Positions 1 to 7,031 of a stretch of DNA of 20,435 nt are shown piece by piece. Numbering within the stretch: the stretch's first letter is position 1; each line of letters opens with the position of its first letter. Made by a program: the position numbers and the translations under genes. The notes beneath the pieces were generated by a model. That model was not told the origin of the DNA and made no database searches. It worked only from the letters and a program-made list of their open reading frames with translations. This DNA is from Reclinomonas americana ATCC 50394 (taxonomy: Eukaryota; Jakobida; Jakobea; Jakobida), in NCBI GenBank assembly GCA_048213135.1, contig PS015183.1, positions 1 through 20,435 on the forward strand. The letters run 5' to 3'.

Positions 1-1863
1 GAATTGTTGGATCCGCCAGCCGAGGGCTTGCAAGAGATGGAACGGTGGGTGTAGAACCACGGGGGATCTTCTCGACGTGCATTCATGCTCACTCCCCTCC
101 GCAGATGGTCAGCCAAGCGACTGGCAAAGACTCTGTTCCTTGACGGCGACGTGGACGAGGACGAGCCAGTTGCGAGACTGTTGATTGCTCTCCGTGGCAA
201 CTCTGTTGTCACTCACCCTCGCCTGCCGCAGGTCACGTCGTTCGAGGTGGCCTTTGAGCAGCTGTCAGGCACGCAGTTTGTGGAGGCACTGGAGGCGCTG
301 AGTGTCGAATGCCGACTGCGCAATCAGCAAAGGCTGTTCAAGATGCGCAACCGCAAAGAGCTGGAAGGTGGCGGCACCACCAACTCCTTTCCTTCCTTTT
401 GCGCTGTGACGTTGACTGTGTGTTGATTGGCGTGTAGCATCGCTTGCGGACCTGAAGCAGCTGCTGGATCCGGCCCAGTTGATTCGAGAAAAGTCGACAG
501 ACGTGACACCACAGTCGACTGATCTGCGTCGCTTGTTTGAGATCATTGAAGTTGCGTGCGGTTGCCCGGGAGAGTGTCGTGCTTCTGCGTGTACGGCTGT
601 CCGACACATGCCTCTGGTGGTGCAGTTGAATCCAAAGGGCAGCCAGCTGATTGACATGTGCGCCGAGGCTTCGGCCGACGCTCAAGAGCACGTGACCAGC
701 TTTGCGACGAGTTGCGTTGCAGCATTGCCTGGAGCCACTCACAGGCTCGTTGCTGACGAGGGTCGGTGCGCGCGGGAGTACAGAGTTTGACGAGAAAGTG
801 GACGCGCAAGCCTCGTGGAGACGAAACGTGTTTGCCGCCTTTGCCGACATGTTCTGCAATCAAGTGTGCGCGTCTGTCTCTCTCTCCGTCTCCCTGCTTC
901 CTCTCCACTTATTTCATTTGTCGCAGACGAAGCTCGGCTGTGAACCACTTTGGCCGCGTGGCAGTGTGCTCAGTGGAGCAGCTGCTGCGCCTGGCCGAGT
1001 TCTTGATTAGCCACGATGGTGACGAGTTTCCGCCCGAGTGGTCCGTCGTGTCGCCGTCGTCGTCGTCGGCACACGCTCAACGGCACGTGAAAGCGGAGAG
1101 CATTGGCTCCGATGGCAGCGAAGATGCACAGTGGGAGGCGGCCGAGAAGGCGGTAGAATCAGCGGCGGCGGCTGCTTCCGGCAGCGGCTCAAGTTCGCCC
1201 GCAGAGTCGACACCCGCGACACCGGCAACACCCGCCAAGCTGGAGGTACCCGAGGACAGGTGTGTCAGCATGTGTGTGCGTTCACGACGATGGGGTGTGT
1301 CGATTTATGGTTTCTTTTCAGCTCGCCACTGGCCCAAGCCACTGCACGCATGCGTCGCTTTCAGGCGTGGGCGCGATTCTTGGTGCAGGTGCTGTCCTAC
1401 GTCAACAGTGTGCACATCCGGTCGCTGCTGAAGCTGCGCCAAGACACCAAGCAACGAGCCACCAAGCTGTTCCGGTGAGCCATCGAGGAAGGAGTCGACG
1501 ATGTTCGTGAACACTGAAGTGGTGGTTGGTTGCGTGCACAGCGAGTCGAATGACGACGTGGAGGCGCTGGTGCAACATGCCGATGTGACTGTTGCGTGGC
1601 ACGAATTGTGTGGGTATCCACATTCTTCTCCAGTGTGCTTATTTTCCCGCCTCCCCACTCAGTTTGAGGTGACACGTGCGGCGATTGATGCGGAGCTCGA
1701 TTCAGCGCTACAGCAAGTACTCTCGTGCGTGGAGAAGCTGGCACCGCTGGCTCACCGATTGTGCTTTGTGGGCTCTGCGGCCACGCCCAACTCTGCCCTC
1801 AACAGTCCCGGGCCGGCTCCATCCGTCGCCGCACCACAACCCGAAGCAGCGGGCGCGCCGTAA
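1..1863 (+). CDS. Unrecognised helical protein, 3' part of a multi-exon gene (5' end outside window)
   Basis: I do not recognise this protein. Exons that splice in frame: 1-44 (partial), 105-367, 438-550, 626-710, 784-865, 927-1259, 1322-1474, 1542-1584 and 1663-1863, ending at TAA. They give about 440 residues. The chain is rich in Leu, Ala, Glu and Arg and looks mostly helical: a stretch around RRWSAKRLAKTLFLDGD-like sequence, then LADLKQLLDPAQLI, then FDEKVDAQASWRRNVFAAF. A low-complexity Ser/Ala/Thr/Pro linker follows (about 1045-1255), then a basic helix (ARMRRFQAWARFLVQVLSY) and a final acidic helix (AAIDAELDSALQQVLSCVEK). The tail is Pro/Ala-rich. No transmembrane segment or catalytic motif is visible. 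A membrane-traffic or cytoskeletal scaffold is possible but is only a guess. The donors at 551 and 711 are both of the GTTGCGT type. The 626-710 and 784-865 exons are the least certain. The gene converges on the next one across 109 bp. Confidence 0.6.
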
Positions 1864-1972
1864 TCTCTTGTCGGCAGCGACTCACACGCGACCCACAAGG
1901 TGCACCCAATTCTCTCACATTTCTTAGATAAAAGCACACAAAGTCATTCGTCTGCACGAGGTCGTCTACACT
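1864..1972. other. Convergent 3' intergenic region, 109 bp
   Basis: Both flanking genes end here, so this short stretch must hold two 3' ends. I see no AATAAA on either strand. The only A-rich candidate on the plus strand is the GATAAAAGC around 1927. Overlapping 3' UTRs are likely given the spacing. Confidence 0.5.
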
Positions 1973-3544
1973 TTACGGAAGGAGGGAGCGGATGTGGTCA
2001 ATCTGACGCAGACCGCCCGACAACTGGTTGATGAACGGCGACGGGCCGTTGGCGGCCACCAGCAGCGCCGCGATGGCCAAACTGCGTGCTCCGCTCTCGC
2101 CGCCGGCTCCAATGTTGGCGACCAGCGCCTCCTCCACGTTCTGCGCCACACACCGAGATTAGCCACAAGAGAGAAACGAGACAAGCGAGGGAGGCAAAAC
2201 GCACCGACGAGTACTTGGCCACAAAGTGAATGACTCCCGGGAACGCGTTGGCAGCACCGCAGTTCAGACCCATCTGCACGCAGCGTGGTGTGAGAAAGAG
2301 GAACGAGCGTGGCAACTGATAGAGGACGCACGTAGACTGGTGGACCCTGCGGCGGCTGGAAGGTGCCCGCAAGGCTTCGCATGAACTCGAGGTCGTCCTG
2401 CTCGACACTGGCAAGTCCGAGGGCGACCTTCTCCTTGATAAAGTCATCGCTCGACTCGCTCGCCACCTGCTCAATCACGGCCACCACGTTTCCGGAGCTG
2501 CCCGATTGCAGCAAACGGAAGGTGACACGGGCAAAGAACTCGGCCGCCGCCGCCGACACGGGCGACGCGTGCGTAATGTTGGCCTGCGCCACAGCAATGC
2601 GCACAAACTCGTTCTCGTCGGCACGGGCCGCCGGCACCGCCAGTGCCGCCGCAAAGCGTGCTGCGCCCTCCAGATCCGTGCTCGCCGCCGCATGCGAGTG
2701 CTCCGCGTCAATGCGCTTGCCCGAGGCCGCAAACTCCAGCGTGCTCTTCGTGGCATGATCGCTGTCGAAGGAGAAGAAGACGAGGAATGAGACAAAGCGA
2801 GAGTTGTGGAGAGGGCGAGAGAGTTTGTGGATAAGGGCGAGCGTGAGGCAGGATAACACAGAGACAGGCATGAAGAGAAAAGAAGAGAAACGCGAGGGCG
2901 AGAAAGCTTATAACTAAGGGAGAGCATGAAGGATAACACAGAAACAGGCATGAAGAGATGGGCACACAAACGCGAGGAATACAAAATAAAGTTGCGTCTT
3001 GTACGAACCGGTACAGCTTGTCATTCGCCTTGTACGAGGCCACATAGTGATCCACAAAGGCGTTGGCATCGAAGCCCGACTCCTTGTTCAGGCTCTCCAG
3101 CAGGAACAGCGTCTGGTCGCCACTGTGACACACATAAAAGAGTCAGTCTCTGAGAGAGAGAGAGAGGCTCTCTTGTCATACACACAAAGAGAGACTCAAC
3201 TTGTTGGTCAAGTCACCAGCGACCTTCTCCGGGTGGTACTGCACAAGAGTGGGCGCGAGGAGGCGGTCGACACGACCGAGTTTCTCCGCAATCACTGAAC
3301 AAGTGGTGTGAGCAAAGCACAATGCAAAGAGAGTGAGAGTGTGTGTAAGAGAGAGGTACCTGAGGAGTGGTAGCACCAGTGGGCGCCGAGGGCCAGAGAG
3401 TCGGCAGTCAATGAGGCCAAGATGACGTCTGCAAAACGTGCATGCNNNNNNNNNNNNNNNNNNNNAAAGTTGTGTGAGCAACACGCACTTGTCTCTCTCT
3501 CTCTGTCTGTGTGTGTGTATAAACGCACCAGCAGCAGTTGCCAT
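1973..3544 (-). CDS. ADP-ribosylglycohydrolase-fold protein (crystallin J1-like), 7 exons, 319 aa
   Basis: Exons in transcript order: 3544-3529, 3428-3360, 3294-3201, 3122-3009, 2761-2332, 2273-2205 and 2140-1973. They join in frame to 319 residues, close to the usual size of the ARH fold. The all-helical body, an early LTADSLALGAHWCYH segment (the position of the family's GxxxGDALG helix), a NNGDQT motif at about residues 59-64 and a GAGGESGAR motif at about 275-283 follow the family order. In true ADP-ribosylhydrolases those last two sites are TDD and DxD-type and bind two Mg ions. Here they are GDQT and GGES, as I recall for J1-crystallin-like members, so hydrolase activity is doubtful. 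The start is the only ATG giving a short first exon (16 nt) in phase. Intron 1 holds a 20-N gap. Intron 4 (247 nt) is enlarged by an internal duplication. No signal peptide or membrane helix is seen; a soluble protein is likely. Confidence 0.78.
2811..2957. repeat. Imperfect tandem duplication inside ADP-ribosylglycohydrolase intron 4
   Basis: Two related copies, about 2811-2877 and 2894-2957, start 83 bp apart. Both read GAGGGCGAGA...GGATAACACAGA/AACAGGCATGAAGAG on the plus strand. They explain why this intron (2762-3008) is 247 nt while its neighbours are 58-78 nt. Confidence 0.8.
3446..3465. other. Sequence gap (20 N) in ADP-ribosylglycohydrolase intron 1
   Basis: The real bases on either side (3429-3445 and 3466-3528) already total 80 nt, a normal intron length here. 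The gap may therefore hold little or nothing. Confidence 0.9.
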
Positions 3545-3913
3545 GATGATAATGAGAGAGCGGAGGAAAAGCGGAAAGGGTAGTGGTGGTAAGCGCTCGA
3601 GAGAAACGAAAGGAAGGTTTTGTGTCTTACGATTTTATCACTCCGCACGGCTCCGACGTGCTCCGAGTGTCCTCAGACACAAAGACAAAGTCGCCGATAC
3701 GGACGGCGAAAGTACGTAATTGTACGTTGTAGCTGCGTCTGCTTATCATCGATCGTCGCTGCATGTGTACTTGCCGATCGCGAGAGAAAAGATACCCATC
3801 AATTAATATCGGTTTTGCTGTATGATATTCTTCGACTTCATGGCAACGCGACGACAAGAAGGAAACAGGGGGGAGAGTCTAAATGCTCTAGAGAGCGTGT
3901 GAGTGGGGCCGGC
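3545..3913. promoter_or_regulatory. Intergenic region: upstream of the ADP-ribosylglycohydrolase, downstream of KAR copy 1
   Basis: No gene is visible in these 369 bp. The segment next to the ADP-ribosylglycohydrolase start is purine-rich on the plus strand (pyrimidine-rich in its 5' UTR sense). Farther out there is a direct GTACGT repeat at 3712-3717 and 3722-3727, and an AT-rich patch around 3798-3835. That patch is the most AT-rich part of the interval and could be promoter for the left gene or 3' end of the right gene. The assignment is by position only. Confidence 0.4.
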
Positions 3914-6556
3914 TTACTCGCGCTTGCCCTTGGCGCCTGCGGCGGCGGCAGCCTGCGGAGGGCTCTGCATCGAGTCAAAAACCTTGGACATGATGATGCG
4001 CGTCAGCTCCTTTGGCAGCACGTTGAGTTGCTGTGAGACGGCGAGTAGGGTGAGTGCACAAGACTTGCATACTNNNNNNNNNNNNNNNNNNNNNNNNNNN
4101 NNNNNNNNNNNNNNNNNNNNNNNNNNNNNNNNNNNNNNNNNNNNNNNNNNNNNNNNNNNNNNNNNNNNNNNNNNNNNNNNNNNNNNNNNNNNNNNNNNNN
4201 NNNNNNNNNNNNNNNNNNNNNNNNNNNNNNNNNNNNNNNNNNNNNNNNNNNNNNNNNNNNNNNNNNNNNNNNNNNNNNNCCGCTGTGCCACGAGCGGAGA
4301 CTCACGTGAAGGATCCAGTGCTTGATGGCCGGGATGCAGTCAATGTCCTGCGCACATGCATGGCCTTAGACCCACCCCCACAACTGTGGCGGTCAGCAAC
4401 ACAAACCTCGTAGCGTGAGTCCTTGTACAAGGCGTACAACAGCGAGAAGCGGACAACGGCGTCGGTGGGAGCCAGCATCGGGTCGCTCTTCACACGCTCC
4501 TCTCCGAGGGTCTGCACACAAAGAATGCACGCAGTGAGACGACTCGGCGGCGGAACAGGTGGCCACGAGGCGGAGGGTCAGACGCAACGCGCTTCGCAAT
4601 GTTGCTGACCGTCGGTCCGGGGCACAGGCACTGCAGGGAAGAGGTTACTCTCTCGAGGAAACACACGCAGTCACAATATCACATCTTCTGCACCTGCACC
4701 TGTCAGGTTGTGAAATGGTGAAGTGAGTAACAAGTCGTGTTTCTCACACACACTGCTGCAACTCACTTGAACGCCATGGACGCCCACTTCCGTGCTGAGG
4801 TTGTGCGCAAAGATACGGTTGTAGGCCTGCAACAGCAGATTTCGATGAGCAGCAAACAACGTGGCCAACTGTGCACTGCAGGAGCGGTGGCACCTTGGTG
4901 CCGCCGTAGATCGCCATCTACGGAGCGAGGATATGTGGTGAGCATGGGGAACAAGCAGATATATAGTTCGCGTGAAAACGCAACGTGGACAGCGTTCTTC
5001 TGGTGGGCCTGTGATCGCGCGCATGCAGTTAGCGAAACACACAGCCAGCAAGTCTTTTGCGCAAAACAACAAACCGACAGCGAGGAGACGCAGATGATGA
5101 GGCCGCTCTTGCGTTCGATCATACCCGGAGCCACCATGCGGGTCACGCGGTTCTGCGGCCAGATGTTGGTGCTGTGCGTACGCACAAAAAACTGTGAGTC
5201 GCCAATGTGCCATCACACTGCGCCAAGTTGACGCACCGCGTCATAGCATCCATCTCCTACGTTCCCGTTGCCAAAAGTGAGTACAGAGGGGTGGAGAGCA
5301 AGAAGCACGCATCACGGGCAAGCGGCGCACCGTCGTGGTGTGATCGACAAAGTAGTCCTTCGGGTTGGCCTGCGCGATTCCGACACTGGTCACGGCGACA
5401 GTGAGCACACGCCCCCTCTTCAAGCTCTCAGTGGCCGACTCACTTGTTGACGAGCACGGTGACGGTGCGAGTGCGAATGGCCTCCTCGATCGGGCGGTAC
5501 ACGGCCTGATCGTCTGGGTTGCTAAAGTCGACCGCGATGACGTGCGTCTTGACCTTGGGGAACTGCACGCATGGAGGAAGGCTGCTGAGTGCGGCGAGCG
5601 AAGAGGAAGCGCACGCATGGGAAAACGAACTCGCTGGTGAATCTCCTTCTCCAGCGCCTGCAGTTTCTCGGCCGTTCGCGACGCGAGGATCACATTCATG
5701 CCGTTCTCGGCCAGCTGCAGCGCGAATTCCTGCAAGTACGGAACAGTGCGTGAGTCACACAGGCTGCAACAACACGATGTAAAACGATGCGAGAGAGGAA
5801 CCTTGCCAATGCCATCGCTCTGCGCGCGAATGCAACAATAGCGTGAAGTGAGTGAAAGACACAGATTACACTGTTTGCAATGAGCAACAACGCACAGCGC
5901 CAGTGACCAGAGCCCTATCAAGCGCAACCACAGAATGAGCGACACAACGCACAGTGAAAAGAAGAAGAAGAAGAGAGCCACTCACCAGAAGTTAGCTGCA
6001 TGATTGCGCGGAAAACACAGCAGTCAATCAGGACTCCAGCATGCAGATAAACAACGAGTAAACCACACACACATGCGCACCTCCCGAATACTTCTCCAGG
6101 TCAACCTGCACGCCATGGCAAGTAAACAACACCAAAAACCACACCAAAACCACACCCAAACAGTATGCAAAAACAAACCTTGCGACGCGTGAGAATGAAG
6201 AACTCAAAAAGCCACTGACCCGCAGTGTAGAAGAACTGTTGCGTGGTGCACGTGCATGCATGCATGCATTCAATGAGTGAGCGAGTGAGTGAGAGAGAGA
6301 GACCATCACAATGCATGCAAAAACACAACGCAACGCGGAGGAGCACAAAAACAGCAATGCGCGCGCCAATGTACGCCAGCACGCCCTTGGTCTGTGCAAG
6401 AGTGGCTGTGAGTGCGTGCATGCACAACACACACAGCACTTTGTCTCTCTCTTTCTCTCTCACCTTGTAAGACGACGCAATGAAGAGCGTCAGCAGTGGC
6501 AGCAACACTGGAGTCACCAGTGAGCGAATGAAGCCCGGAGTCACAGTGAATGCCAT
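3914..6556 (-). CDS. Very-long-chain 3-oxoacyl-CoA reductase (17beta-HSD12/KAR type), copy 1, 20 exons, 362 aa
   Basis: An NADPH-dependent short-chain dehydrogenase. The family performs the second step of fatty-acid elongation in the ER membrane, 3-ketoacyl-CoA to 3-hydroxyacyl-CoA. Exons: 6556-6464, 6391-6335, 6235-6179, 6105-6081, 5995-5986, 5914-5896, 5819-5802, 5729-5631, 5562-5444, 5385-5331, 5256-5237, 5171-5075, 5008-4985, 4917-4894, 4826-4767, 4699-4694, 4630-4589, 4511-4407, 4347-4306, 4030-3914. Hydrophobic N-terminal helices lie at about residues 9-28 and 35-65. The cofactor motif TGASDGIG is at 85-92, NNVG at 165-168, Ser at 220-221 and Y235-GGT-K239; all catalytic elements are present. 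The C-terminus KGKRE has lysines at -3 and -5, a dilysine ER-retrieval signal. It is longer than the human enzyme (about 312 aa), mainly by a C-terminal tail. The intron before the last exon contains a 206-N gap. Copy 2 follows directly upstream on the same strand. Confidence 0.93.
4074..4279. other. Sequence gap (206 N) in the last KAR copy 1 intron
   Basis: Known bases on the two sides total 69 nt, and the matching intron of copy 2 is 63 nt. The run of N is probably a mis-sized or spurious gap, not missing coding sequence. Confidence 0.9.
4694..4699 (-). other. 6-nt microexon of KAR copy 1 (codes Val-Gln)
   Basis: The transcript-sense exon is GTGCAG, preceded by a typical acceptor (CCTGACAG) and followed by GTGCAGAAG. 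Including it turns GVQ|CLCPGP into GVQVQCLCPGP. That matches the usual SDR strand spacing before the Pro-Gly-Pro turn (GV-x-V-x-x-V-x-PGP). The same six bases lie in the same place in copy 2. Confidence 0.8.
4985..5008 (-). other. 24-nt microexon of KAR copy 1 (AHQKNAVH)
   Basis: It was found by comparing the two paralogues: a conserved island sits inside what looked like one 157-nt intron. It splits that intron into 66 and 67 nt, both normal sizes. Its donor is GTTGCGT. With it, the catalytic Ser-Tyr spacing becomes 14 residues (the family norm is about 13); without it the spacing would be 6. Confidence 0.85.
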
Positions 6557-7031
6557 TGCTGTGTGAGAGAGAGAGTGACTGATGCAATGCACTTGTCAAC
6601 TCCGTCCGAACGACGGATATCGAGAAACTGGCGCGCGTATACAAGGAACAGCTACACAGTTGCCTGATGATCACCATCTTGAGTGAGCACCAGAAACTGT
6701 ACAACACGAAAAAAAGCGAGAAAAATCGAGATGGCTTCTGGTGTTTCTGCAAGAGAAACCACGCGCAGCGTACGCGGATTTTGACGCGCGCGTACGCCGA
6801 ATTACAACAGGAAGCTCAACCATGCTCGACGCATCTTGAACGGCAGCAGCAGCTTCTTCTGCACATAGGTTGAAAAATGCGATTCACGGCATTTTCTGCA
6901 GACAACTTGATCGCGCGCGAAGGCATTTCACAATCATGCATGCATGCGCAGCAATGTAGGTAGGGGGAAGTAGAAGGGGTTCTAACTCGGGCGTTTGTTT
7001 GACTCAGCTTGCTGGCCCTGGGCGCGCGCAA
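6557..7031. promoter_or_regulatory. Intergenic region between the two KAR genes, 475 bp
   Basis: No convincing gene is present. It should hold the promoter and 5' UTR of copy 1 and the 3' end of copy 2. Visible structure: a perfect hairpin at 6601-6617 (TCCGTC, loop CGAAC, GACGGA) about 45 bp upstream of the copy 1 start. There is also an A-rich patch at about 6710-6732, CG-rich near-palindromes with GCGTACGC around 6775-6800, and CATGCATGCATGC at about 6935-6947. Confidence 0.4.

Noticed and set aside
692-722. Possible 31-nt intron in the first gene
   Set aside because: Phase fits, but it is far below the minimum intron size seen in the window (54 nt). A 73-nt intron at 711-783 with a GTTGCGT donor fits both frame and size better.
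2811-2957. CRISPR-like or satellite repeat
   Set aside because: There are only two imperfect units, inside a spliced intron, with no spacer structure.
6667-6873. Short plus-strand open frame (68 codons) in the KAR intergenic region
   Set aside because: No recognisable similarity, no conserved counterpart elsewhere, and it lies where the copy 1 promoter should be. Chance is the simpler explanation.
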